In this document: positions 5,655-12,006 of the stretch, piece by piece | How positions within the stretch are numbered: position 1 is the first letter of the stretch | Layout: the number at the start of each line of letters is the position of its first letter | NCBI GenBank assembly: GCA_028869035.1 | Contig: JAGWTL010000059.1 | Span: 1-12,006 of the forward strand | Direction: 5' to 3' | DNA: 12,006 nucleotides | From: Burkholderiales bacterium | GTDB lineage: Bacteria > Pseudomonadota > Gammaproteobacteria > Burkholderiales > Burkholderiaceae_C | Made by a program: the position numbers and the translations under genes | Notes under the pieces: model-generated | Databases searched by the model: none | What the model saw: the letters and a program-made list of their open reading frames with translations, nothing else | Told to the model about the DNA's origin: nothing

Positions 5655-7865
5655 ATGCCTGACGTCTCCACCACCACCCAGCCCCGCGGTTTCGTGATCG
5701 ACCGCAAGGACGGCCGGCCGCAACTGCCCGGCAGCCTGCACAGCAACCGCCGTCTTTCGCAGTGGCTGGGTTTCGACGAGCCCGGTGTCGTGCAGGTGTA
5801 CACCGGCAAGGTCGAGCTGGGGCAGGGCATCCTCACGGCCCTGCTGCTCATCGTGGCCGAAGAGCTGGACGTGCCGCTGGAGAGCGTGCGCATTCGCAGC
5901 GCCAGCACCGCGTACGGCCCTGACGAGGGCGTGACCTCGGGCAGCCTCTCCGTGCAGGACAGTGGCGGCGCCCTGCGCCAGGCCTGTGCCGAGGTGCGTG
6001 CCATGGCCCTGCAACACGCGGCAGCGCTGGCCGGCCAGAGCGCCGACACGATCGAAGTGCTCGCCGGGCGCTTCCGTTCGGCGCAGGGCCAGGACCTTGG
6101 CGACTACGCGGCCTTGCTCGAAGGGGTCGATCTCGACATCGAGTCTCCGGGCACGGCACGGCCCAAGGCGGTGGGACAACGACGCCTGCTGGGGCAGGCG
6201 CGCCCCGAGCGCATCGACCTGGCCGACAAGGTGTTCGGCACCGCCCGTTTCATCCAGGACCTGCGCCTGCCCGGCATGCGGCATGGTCGCGTGCTGCGGC
6301 CGCCCACGCTGGACGCTACGCTGGCCCGTAGTCCGGCGCAAGGCATCGCGGCGCTGCCGCCCGGTGTGCGCTGCTGGATTGATGGGCGTTTCATCGCCAT
6401 CGTCGCGGCCACCGAGCGTGAGGCCGATGCCGCAGCCGCGCGCCTGGCCAGCCAGATCGAATGGCAGGCCGGCGCGCCGTTGCCCGAGGCGCATGCGCTG
6501 GACGCTTTCCTGCGTACGGCTCCGCACGAGACCACCATGACGGCCGAGCGCGGTGCAGCCATCTGGCCAGCCGACGGTCTGCAGCTCCAGGCGGTCTACC
6601 TCAAGCCCTATCTGGCGCACGCCTCCATCGGCACCTCCTGCGCCCTGGCGCTGTGGGACGGCCGGCGACTGGAGGTCTGGACCCACAGCCAGGGCATCCA
6701 CAACCTGCGCGACGATCTGGTCAAGGCCCTGACCCGCGAGGCCACGCCCGTGGCCAAAGAAAATATAGTTGTTCATCACGTCGAGGGCTCGGGCTGTTAC
6801 GGCCACAACGGCGCCGACGACGCGGCCTTCGATGCGGTGCTCATGGCCCTGCGCTGCCCGGGCCAGCCCGTGCGCGTGCTGTGGTCACGGGCGGACGAGC
6901 TCACGCACAGCCCCCTGGGTGCGGCGCACCGTGTGGCGCTGCGGGCGCGGCTTGACGCCTCGGGGCGCCTGAGTCACTGGCAGCATGAACTCTGGGCCAA
7001 TGGCTACAGCTCGCGCCCGGGCCGTGCAACCCTGCCGGCCCTGCTGGCCGCCAGTGAACGCGCCGAAGCCACGGCATTGCCCCTGCCCATCAACCCGCCG
7101 CTGGCCGCTGGCGGCGGCGCCGAGCGCAATGCCGTGCCGGCCTACGCGGTGCCCAATCTCCAGGTGATTCACCACCGCCTGACCGTGATGCCCCTGCGCA
7201 CCTCGGCCATGCGCGCGCTGGGCGCCTACGCCAATGTGTTTGCGATCGAGTCCTTTGTGGACGAGCTCGCACGGCAGCTGGGCGAGGATCCCTTGGCCTT
7301 CCGCCAGCGCCACCTCGAAGATCCGCGCGCGCTGGCCGTGCTGGACACGGTGGTGCAGCGCTCCACCTGGTGGGGCCAGCGCGAGCAGGAGCCCGAAGGC
7401 ACAGGCTACGGCCTGGCCTGGGCGCGCTACAAGAACACGGGGGCCTGGTGCGCGGTGATCGCGCGCGTGCGGGTGGACGAGCAGGTGCGTGTGCTCAATC
7501 TCGACCTCGCGGTGGATGTGGGCATGGTGGTGGACCTGGATGGTGTCATCAACCAGATCGAAGGCGGTGCGGTCCAGAGCGTGAGCTGGACGACCAAGGA
7601 GCAGGTCACCTTTGACCGCGAGGCCATCACCAGCAACGAGTGGCTGACCTACCCGGTACTGCGCTTCAGCGAGGTGCCCGAGCTGCGCGTGCACGTGATC
7701 GACCGGCCCGAGGAACCCCCCGTGGGCGCCGGCGAGGCGGCCCAGGGGCCTGTCGCTGCTGCGCTGGCCAATGCCGTGTTCGATGCACTCGGCGTGCGTG
7801 TGCGCGAACTGCCTCTGACGGGCGACACCCTGTTGCGCGCCGTCCATGCCGCGGAGGCCGCATGA
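5655..7865 (+). CDS. Molybdopterin-binding (large) subunit of an IorB/NicB-like xanthine dehydrogenase-family hydroxylase
   Basis: The 736-residue protein is the molybdenum cofactor subunit of a two-subunit hydroxylase of the type that includes isoquinoline 1-oxidoreductase and nicotinate dehydrogenase. Such enzymes insert a water-derived oxygen at a carbon next to a ring nitrogen or oxidise aldehydes. Visible signatures are VYTGKVELGQGI (48-59) and TALLLIVAEELDV near the N-terminus, EGSGCYGHNGADDAAFDA with RVLWSR in the middle, RTSAMRALGAYANVFAIESF, and the active-site segment GAGEAAQGPVAAALANAVFD, where Glu694 would be the catalytic base. There is no CxxCH haem motif, so the C-terminal cytochrome domains of NicB-type proteins are missing. 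No good ribosome binding site precedes the ATG; a hairpin sits there instead. The stop overlaps the next start (ATGA). Substrate is unknown. Confidence 0.88.
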   Translation: MPDVSTTTQPRGFVIDRKDGRPQLPGSLHSNRRLSQWLGFDEPGVVQVYTGKVELGQGILTALLLIVAEELDVPLESVRIRSASTAYGPDEGVTSGSLSVQDSGGALRQACAEVRAMALQHAAALAGQSADTIEVLAGRFRSAQGQDLGDYAALLEGVDLDIESPGTARPKAVGQRRLLGQARPERIDLADKVFGTARFIQDLRLPGMRHGRVLRPPTLDATLARSPAQGIAALPPGVRCWIDGRFIAIVAATEREADAAAARLASQIEWQAGAPLPEAHALDAFLRTAPHETTMTAERGAAIWPADGLQLQAVYLKPYLAHASIGTSCALALWDGRRLEVWTHSQGIHNLRDDLVKALTREATPVAKENIVVHHVEGSGCYGHNGADDAAFDAVLMALRCPGQPVRVLWSRADELTHSPLGAAHRVALRARLDASGRLSHWQHELWANGYSSRPGRATLPALLAASERAEATALPLPINPPLAAGGGAERNAVPAYAVPNLQVIHHRLTVMPLRTSAMRALGAYANVFAIESFVDELARQLGEDPLAFRQRHLEDPRALAVLDTVVQRSTWWGQREQEPEGTGYGLAWARYKNTGAWCAVIARVRVDEQVRVLNLDLAVDVGMVVDLDGVINQIEGGAVQSVSWTTKEQVTFDREAITSNEWLTYPVLRFSEVPELRVHVIDRPEEPPVGAGEAAQGPVAAALANAVFDALGVRVRELPLTGDTLLRAVHAAEAA

Positions 7866-8347
7866 GCGAGGAAAAACAAGCCATGTTTCACGTCAACCAG
7901 CAGCCCGTGCACTGTGGTAGCGACGAAAAGGCCACGCTGCTCTCGGTATTGCGCGACGAATTGAATCTGAGCGGCCCCAAATTCGGTTGCGGCCAGGGCG
8001 AGTGCGGCGCCTGCATGGTGCTGGTGGATGGCCAGCCCCAGACCTCCTGCAATCTGCCGGTGTGGTCCGTCCAGGGCCGGCAGGTGACCACGCTCGAAGG
8101 CCTGGGCACACCGGCCCGGCCGCACCCGGTGCAGACGGCTTTCATCGAGGAGCGCGCCGCCCAGTGCGGTTACTGCGTGGCCGGCATCATCACCTCGGCC
8201 TGCGCGCTGCTGGCCCGTAACCCTCAGCCCAGCCGCGACGAGATCGTGCAGGGCCTGGAAAAGCATCTGTGCCGTTGCGGCGCTCATACGCGCATGGTGC
8301 GCGCCATCGAGCGCGCAGCAACTGCCCCAAGCTCTGAAAAATCCTGA
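7862..8347 (+). CDS. 2Fe-2S (small) subunit of the molybdenum hydroxylase
   Basis: A 161-residue iron-sulfur subunit that passes electrons from the Mo site. The N-terminal plant-ferredoxin-like fold binds the first cluster through Cys43, Cys48, Cys51 and Cys63 (GCGQGECGAC and TSC). The C-terminal helical domain binds the second through Cys102, Cys105, Cys137 and Cys139 (QCGYC and HLCRCGAH). All eight ligands are present. The start ATG overlaps the large-subunit stop by four bases, indicating coupled translation. The order large-then-small is the reverse of iorA-iorB or nicA-nicB. No FAD subunit gene follows, so the electron acceptor must be something else, possibly a cytochrome encoded elsewhere. 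Confidence 0.93.
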   Translation: MSEEKQAMFHVNQQPVHCGSDEKATLLSVLRDELNLSGPKFGCGQGECGACMVLVDGQPQTSCNLPVWSVQGRQVTTLEGLGTPARPHPVQTAFIEERAAQCGYCVAGIITSACALLARNPQPSRDEIVQGLEKHLCRCGAHTRMVRAIERAATAPSSEKS

Positions 8348-8357
8348 ACCTTCGCCC

Positions 8358-9473
8358 ATGCTCAAGAACTGGCTCTCCCCCCAAACCCATGCCCAAGGGT
8401 GCAAGGGCTTCTGGTTCTGCAGCTGCGCCGGGCTGCCCATCGTGCCCGGCGGGGGCGGCGGCAGCACCGCCACGGGCCGTGCGCCGGTGATCATCCGCGG
8501 CAAGCGGGCCCGCACGGTGGACGCGCACGCGCACTGCTACTTCCAGGCCGGCCTGGACCTGATGGGCGCCGAGGCCAAGGGTGTGCTGCCTCCCGTCAAG
8601 GGCGTGCCCGAACACTTCCTGCAGATGGACCAGCAGCTGGCCGCGCGCTTCGAGGCCATGGACACCATGGGCATCGACCTGCAGGTGCTCAGCATCAACC
8701 CCTTCTGGTACAAGAAGGACCGCGAGACCGCCGAGGCGATTTGCCGCGTGCACAACGAGAGCTTTGCCGAGCTCTGCGCCAAGCACCCCAAGCGCCTGGC
8801 CGCCTTCGCCTCGCTGCCCATGCAGTTCCCCGAGCTCGCCGTGCAGATGCTGGAAGAGGCTGTCAGGAAATACGGCCTCAAGGGCGCGGCCATCGGCGGC
8901 AGCGTGGCCGGGGACGACTTCGCCAACCCGCACTACCACCCCGTGCTGGCCAAGGCGCAGGAGCTGGGCGTGATGCTTTTCATCCACCCGCAGAGCACGC
9001 CCGAGCTGGCGGCCCGCCTCAAGGGCAATGGCTGGCTGTCCAATGTGATCGGCAACCCGCTGGACACGACGATCGCGCTGCAGAAGCTGATTTTCGAAGG
9101 TGTGTTCGACAAATACCCCGAACTCAAGGTGCTGGGCGCCCACGGCGGCGGTTTTCTCGGCTCCTACGCACCGCGCATGGACCGCAGTTGTTTCGTCTCG
9201 CCGCAGAACTGCAACCCCGACATCGTGCTCAAGAAGAAACCGACGGAGTACATCCGCCAGATCTACTTCGACTCGCTGGTCTTCACGGGCGAGGCGCTGC
9301 GCCACCTTGCGGCCGAGGTGGGTGCGGGCCAGATCATGATCGGCACCGACCACCCCATCCCCTGGGTGGAGGACCCCGTGGGCCACGTGATGGCCACCCC
9401 CGAACTCAGCGACGAGGACCGCCTGGCCATCCTGGGCGAGAACGCGATCCGCGTGCTGGGGCTCACGGTCTGA
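8358..9473 (+). CDS. Amidohydrolase_2 (ACMSD-like) decarboxylase or hydrolase
   Basis: A 371-residue TIM-barrel metal enzyme related to aminocarboxymuconate-semialdehyde decarboxylase. Members often remove CO2 from aromatic or muconate acids without a redox cofactor. Metal and active-site residues are visible: DAHAH (His57 and His59), FIHPQ (His210), GAHGGGFLGSYAPRMD (His262) and IMIGTDHPIPW (Asp331). GNPLDTTIALQKLIFEGVFD is the family's typical helix segment. The first 50 residues are an unusual extension with a Cys cluster (CKGFWFCSC, 15-23) and a Gly run (PGGGGGS). It starts 10 bases after the 2Fe-2S subunit stop with no clear ribosome binding site, so it is probably co-transcribed. A later start is possible but no better one is obvious. 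A role in decarboxylating the product of the Mo hydroxylase is an inference. Confidence 0.85.
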   Translation: MLKNWLSPQTHAQGCKGFWFCSCAGLPIVPGGGGGSTATGRAPVIIRGKRARTVDAHAHCYFQAGLDLMGAEAKGVLPPVKGVPEHFLQMDQQLAARFEAMDTMGIDLQVLSINPFWYKKDRETAEAICRVHNESFAELCAKHPKRLAAFASLPMQFPELAVQMLEEAVRKYGLKGAAIGGSVAGDDFANPHYHPVLAKAQELGVMLFIHPQSTPELAARLKGNGWLSNVIGNPLDTTIALQKLIFEGVFDKYPELKVLGAHGGGFLGSYAPRMDRSCFVSPQNCNPDIVLKKKPTEYIRQIYFDSLVFTGEALRHLAAEVGAGQIMIGTDHPIPWVEDPVGHVMATPELSDEDRLAILGENAIRVLGLTV

Positions 9474-9517
9474 GGGCCGGCGGCCCGCCCTGTTCATATC
9501 ACCACGAAGGAGACAAG

Positions 9518-10510
9518 ATGAAACAACTTTCCACCTGCACGCGACGTTTCGCCCTGTCGCTGGCGGCTGCGGCCGGCCTCGCGCTGGTCGCACCGGCCCA
9601 GGCCCAGGGCACCTACCCCAACAAGCCGATCCGCATGATCGTGCCGCTGGGCGCGGGCAGTGCGGTCGATGTGGCGGCGCGCCTGCTGGCGCAGAAGATG
9701 TCGGAGAACATGGGCCAGGCCATCGTGGTCGAGAACATCACGGGCGCCGCCGGCATCATCGGCGCCGACCGGCTGGCCAAGGCCGCACCGGACGGCTACA
9801 CCATCGGCGGCTTCAACGACAGCGTGCTGACCATGGTGCCCAACCTGAACAAGAACACGCCGTTCAACCCGGTCACCGACTTTGCCCACATCTCGCAGGT
9901 CGCGACCATCGAGTTCAGCGTGGCCGTGGCCGCGGACTCGAAGTACAAGACCGCCGCCGAGCTGGTGGCCGCGGCCAAGGCTGCGCCGGGCCAGATCACC
10001 TATGCCTCGGGCGGCAACGGTAGCCCGCAGCATCTGGGCGGCGCGCTGTTCGCGGCGCACACCGGCATCGACCTCAAGCACGTACCCTACCGCGACGCCA
10101 GTCTGGCGGCCCAGGGCGTGGCCGGCAACCAGGTCGACATGACGGTGCAGGGCATCGCCACGGTGGCCTCGCTGGCCAAGGGCGGCAAGCTGCGCCTGGT
10201 GGGTGTGATGGCGGACAGCCGTCAGCCCGAGTATCCGAACACCATGACGCTCAAGGAGCAGGGCATCCAGGGTTTCGACTTCAGCACCTGGTTTGCGCTG
10301 ACCTCGCCCAAGGGCACGCCCAAGGAGATCGTCGAGCGCCTGCAGCGCGAAGTGGTCAAGGCCCTGGCCGACCCCATGATCAAGGAGCGTTACGCCGGCC
10401 TGGGCCTCAAGCCCAACGGCACCACCCCGGAGCAGCTGACGGCGCTCGTGGGCAACCAGCTGGCCCGTTACGGCCAGGCCATCCGCGACAACAACATCAA
10501 GGCCGAGTGA
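9518..10510 (+). CDS. Bug/TctC-family periplasmic solute-binding protein
   Basis: A 330-residue tripartite-tricarboxylate-type binding receptor, a family greatly expanded in Burkholderiales and able to bind carboxylates, including aromatic ones. A Sec signal peptide is evident: basic RR at 9-10, hydrophobic core to about 24, and likely cleavage after APAQA (residue 29). The mature start YPNKPIRMIVPLGAGSAVD is the Bug family hallmark, followed by the usual ENITGAAGIIGADRLAKAAPDGYT, SPQHLGGALFA and TWFALTSPKGTPKEIV. The start is supported by GAAGGAGAC at 9506-9514; a longer open frame upstream is antisense-style noise over the amidohydrolase. It lies 44 bases after the amidohydrolase and probably closes the operon. 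No TctA/TctB membrane genes are adjacent. Confidence 0.95.
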   Translation: MKQLSTCTRRFALSLAAAAGLALVAPAQAQGTYPNKPIRMIVPLGAGSAVDVAARLLAQKMSENMGQAIVVENITGAAGIIGADRLAKAAPDGYTIGGFNDSVLTMVPNLNKNTPFNPVTDFAHISQVATIEFSVAVAADSKYKTAAELVAAAKAAPGQITYASGGNGSPQHLGGALFAAHTGIDLKHVPYRDASLAAQGVAGNQVDMTVQGIATVASLAKGGKLRLVGVMADSRQPEYPNTMTLKEQGIQGFDFSTWFALTSPKGTPKEIVERLQREVVKALADPMIKERYAGLGLKPNGTTPEQLTALVGNQLARYGQAIRDNNIKAE

Positions 10511-10513
10511 GAC

Positions 10514-10554
10514 GCCGCCGTTCGCATGAGCCGGGCCCCGGCGCATGCGGCGGC
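10514..10554 (+). terminator. Long GC-rich stem-loop after the catabolic operon
   Basis: GCCGC (10514-10518) pairs with GCGGC (10550-10554), and CGCATG (10523-10528) pairs with CATGCG (10544-10549). An inner CCGG/CCGG pair lies in the loop, and there is a small bulge on one side. It begins four bases after the bug stop. Only a weak T-rich stretch follows (CTGTTTGTC), so it is a likely but imperfect transcription terminator. Confidence 0.55.
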
Positions 10555-10658
10555 ACCTGTTTGTCAGGGTTTCTACGCAAGAGCATTTCCCTAGCAAAAA
10601 CACGGACACGGCCGTCTAGGATGTCAGCTTCGTTGGGTTAGCTGATATCTAAAAAAGA

Positions 10659-11000
10659 ATGTTGACAGTCGTTACCGAGTTCCTCACCACATGGCAGGAG
10701 AGGTTGAATCCCCTGCGCGAAGAAACCATCCAGGCGGTCTACCAGATCGACGACATCCGCCAGGCCATGCTGGACAGCCTGGATACCGCCGCCCGGGAAG
10801 ATTTCCCGCATGTCGAACGCCGCATCCTGCAGGCGTCCAATGTGCCCGCGCTGTGGTTCCTGCGCCCGGACCTGCTGATGGCCCTGGCCGCGCATTCCGG
10901 CGAGCAGGCCGCGCGCCGGGTCGTCGATGACATCTCGGACATGTTCGACGGCCTTCTGCCCAAGGGCCTGAGCACCAGGCCCAGCAGGCCGCAGCGCTGA
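10659..11000 (+). CDS. Hypothetical 113-residue soluble protein
   Basis: I do not recognise the family. The product looks like a real, mostly helical cytoplasmic protein: it opens MLTVVTEFLTTWQERLNPLR, is rich in acidic and Ala/Leu residues, has no signal peptide or membrane segment, and contains NVPALWFLRPDLLMALA and a basic tail (STRPSRPQR). Codon use is GC3-rich like its neighbours. The upstream 150 bp contain the operon terminator and an AT-richer leader (CTGATATCTAAAAAAGA) just before the ATG; the ribosome binding site is weak. An opposite-strand frame over the same DNA is Gly/Gln/Arg-rich and unconvincing. Open frames beyond the stop leave a small chance that a frameshift has shortened it. 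Confidence 0.6.
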   Translation: MLTVVTEFLTTWQERLNPLREETIQAVYQIDDIRQAMLDSLDTAAREDFPHVERRILQASNVPALWFLRPDLLMALAAHSGEQAARRVVDDISDMFDGLLPKGLSTRPSRPQR

Positions 11001-11194
11001 ACCTGATCTCGAACTTGCCTGGTCGGGCGAGGTGTATGTGCCGGGTTGGCGCATTCCGCGCACCGCAATGTTTGCGGGCGCGCTCAGCTGCGGTGATCTT
11101 GTTCAATCAGTAAGCTGAATCTTGAGCACGCTGCTTCCAGCTTTCTAGGCAAGACGAAACGGTTGTTCCTGCGCTGCGGTCAGATGAGTCATCT

Positions 11195-11211
11195 GCTATC
11201 AAATAAATAGC
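11195..11211. repeat. Small hairpin resembling a Comamonadaceae intergenic repeat
   Basis: GCTAT (11195-11199), loop CAAATAA, ATAGC (11207-11211). The sequence TGCTATCAAATAAATAGC resembles part of a short dispersed intergenic repeat that I recall from Comamonadaceae genomes. Only one copy is in this window, so repeat status cannot be shown here. Confidence 0.3.
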
Positions 11212-11284
11212 TATGATGTCCGGTCAATCCTGATTTATTGTTAAATCCTTAAGGAAGGAATCGCCTAAAAAGGAACCGGGTCTT

Positions 11285-11312
11285 GGCGTATCCCCTGTTT
11301 GGGGGATATGCC
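11285..11312 (+). promoter_or_regulatory. 11 bp stem-loop upstream of the T1SS gene
   Basis: GGCGTATCCCC (11285-11295), loop TGTTTG, GGGGATATGCC (11302-11312). All 11 positions pair, counting one G-U. It lies about 85 bases before the GTG start and could be a dyad operator, an attenuator or part of a structured leader. Confidence 0.5.
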
Positions 11313-11331
11313 AGTGATCAAATACAAGCTA

Positions 11332-11399
11332 CTGTCCACGCTTACCCCGTAAGAGGAAAGCTACCGATCCAGGTAGCCATCAGGTGAGGACAGCGCGTG
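11332..11399 (+). promoter_or_regulatory. Candidate structured leader hiding the ribosome binding site
   Basis: Three nested pairings fit a three-way junction. P1 joins CTGTCC (11332-11337) to GGACAG (11388-11393). P2 is CTTAC-CCC-GTAAG (11341-11353). P3 is GCTACC-GATCCA-GGTAGC (11360-11377). The likely ribosome binding site GAGGA (11386-11390) overlaps the 3' strand of P1, six bases before the GTG start. AAGCTAC occurs twice (11326-11332 and 11358-11364), so the GTAGC of P3 has an alternative partner that would break P1. The pairings are seen in the sequence; function as a switch is inferred. I cannot match it to a known riboswitch class. Confidence 0.4.
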
Positions 11400-11867
11400 A
11401 GCATCAATACCAGCGCCCCTGCGACAAGTGAGGCGCCAGCCGAGCAGCCGCAAGCGCACGTGTCTGTGGCCCATCCGGCTGGCGGAGCGATGCCATCGCT
11501 GGCCCCGCTCGCCGCTCTCTGTGCCATCGCCCGCCTGCATCAGGTGGCGGCCGATCCGGCCACGCTGGCCCACCAGCTGGGCTTCTCAGGCAATGAGTCC
11601 TTCCAGCTGGACGACCTGCTGCAGGCTGCCCAGCATCTGGGCCTGAAGGCCAAGCTCTCCCGCAGCACAGTCGAGCGGCTTGCGCTCACGCCCTTGCCGG
11701 CCCTGGCTTTGATGCGCACCGACGATGGTGGCTTGCGCGTGCTCATCCTGGCGCAATGCGACGGCCAGCGTGTGCTGCTGCAGGATCCCGCCGCAGGTGC
11801 TGGCAATAACCGCCCCACCATCCATCGGCCAGACCAGCGTCAGCTTCGCCCTCGTGACCGAGAGTGA
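11397..11867 (+). pseudogene. N-terminal C39-like domain of a type I secretion ABC exporter, truncated
   Basis: The product starts at a GTG with GAGGA six bases upstream. After a Pro/Ala-rich leader of about 32 residues comes the peptidase C39-like domain of HlyB/LapB-type exporters: LAPLAALCAIARLHQVAADP, LDDLLQAAQHLGLKAKLSRS, LPALALMRTDDGG and GQRVLLQDPAAG (to residue 134). The position of the catalytic Cys of true C39 peptidases is Ala40, with Cys42 two residues on, and the catalytic His segment is absent. This indicates the non-cleaving C39-like type that binds RTX substrates. After residue 134 homology ends; the frame runs 22 more residues of unrelated basic sequence to a stop. The membrane and ATPase domains, about 550 residues in a normal protein, are missing. 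Either the gene is destroyed or the assembly is chimeric here. Confidence 0.7.
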
Positions 11868-12006
11868 CATCAGTGCCGACATAACCGGCAATCTGAGCGT
11901 CACCTATGCCTCCGGCGGCGGCCAGACCGCCACCAGCAACAGCTGGGGCCTGAACGTGAAGGACGCAGGCGAAACCACCCGTACCTACCTGGGTGACCAG
12001 CGTGCG
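11803..12006 (+). CDS. Repeat-domain fragment of a large secreted adhesin (internal piece, runs off the window)
   Basis: From about 11803, in the +1 frame relative to the exporter fragment, the sequence becomes Thr/Ser/Val/Gly-rich beta-sandwich-like protein: GQTSVSFALVTESDISADI, NLSVTYASGGGQTATSNSWG and LNVKDAGETTRTYLGDQRA. This is typical of the tandem Ig-like or VCBS-like repeats of giant RTX adhesins exported by type I systems. No start codon with a ribosome binding site precedes it, and it is open to the last base. It is best read as an internal piece of a large gene whose 5' part is missing. The repeat family assignment is from composition and style; only about 68 codons are visible. 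Confidence 0.5.

Larger units (their letters stand above)
11001..11396. other. 396 bp without a gene, hairpin-rich upstream region of the secretion gene
   Basis: No convincing coding sequence is seen on either strand. From about 11105 the composition becomes AT-richer than the genes. Visible elements are a small hairpin at 11195-11211, a possible -10 box TATGAT at 11212-11217 without a clear -35, the long stem-loop at 11285-11312, and a three-helix structure at 11332-11393 that reaches the GTG start at 11397. Bases 11001-11110 stay GC-rich and open in two frames but match nothing I know. Confidence 0.6.

Noticed and set aside
8399..9517. Long open extension upstream of the Bug protein in the same frame
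   Set aside because: It overlaps the amidohydrolase in another frame; the signal peptide and GAAGGAGAC place the start at 9518.
11285..11396. c-di-GMP-I (GEMM) or other known riboswitch
   Set aside because: I could not find the conserved core segments of GEMM-I or another class I know, so only a generic structured leader is claimed.
1..12006. CRISPR arrays, tRNA or rRNA genes, complete insertion sequences
   Set aside because: No regularly spaced repeats, cloverleaf-type sequences, rRNA motifs or transposase motifs were seen.

Overview
The window is GC-rich chromosomal DNA with heavy G/C third-position codon use. Gene content (a GlmU and GlmS arrangement, a Bug-type solute-binding protein, an IorB-like molybdenum hydroxylase) suggests a betaproteobacterium of the order Burkholderiales, most likely Comamonadaceae (Acidovorax, Hydrogenophaga or Variovorax-like). 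This placement is by recognition of protein families, not by a search.

Region 1 (1-4149) is an amino-sugar block. It holds the 3' end of glmU, a small sensorless histidine kinase overlapping glmU by four bases, a convergent Lrp/AsnC regulator, and glmS. glmS is divergent from the regulator across a strikingly AT-rich 135 bp spacer. GlmS makes glucosamine-6-phosphate and GlmU finishes UDP-GlcNAc, so the two ends of the pathway flank the two regulatory genes.

Region 2 (4150-5654) is a small membrane protein of unknown function followed by about 900 bp without an intact gene. That stretch holds a 25 bp perfect palindrome and the remains, on the minus strand, of a TPR/SAM-dependent methyltransferase. 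The methyltransferase is broken by an in-frame stop and loses its C-terminal half.

Region 3 (5655-10510) reads as one catabolic operon. It encodes a two-subunit molybdenum hydroxylase (Mo subunit first, then the 2Fe-2S subunit), an ACMSD-type amidohydrolase/decarboxylase with an odd Cys/Gly-rich N-terminus, and a periplasmic Bug (TctC) binding protein. The combination points to uptake, hydroxylation and non-oxidative decarboxylation of an aromatic or N-heteroaromatic carboxylate. The substrate cannot be read from the sequence. No FAD subunit or cytochrome c is present. A large stem-loop follows the operon.

Region 4 (10511-12006) has an orphan 113-residue protein, then about 400 bp without a gene that is rich in RNA-type hairpins. 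Next comes the GTG-started N-terminal C39-like domain of a type I secretion ABC exporter. That gene stops abruptly: from about 11800 the sequence becomes, in another frame, repeat-domain sequence of what looks like a giant secreted adhesin, running off the window end. The junction is either a deletion scar or an assembly chimera. The leader before the GTG can fold into a three-way junction that would hide the ribosome binding site. I regard this leader and the junction as the most noteworthy features.
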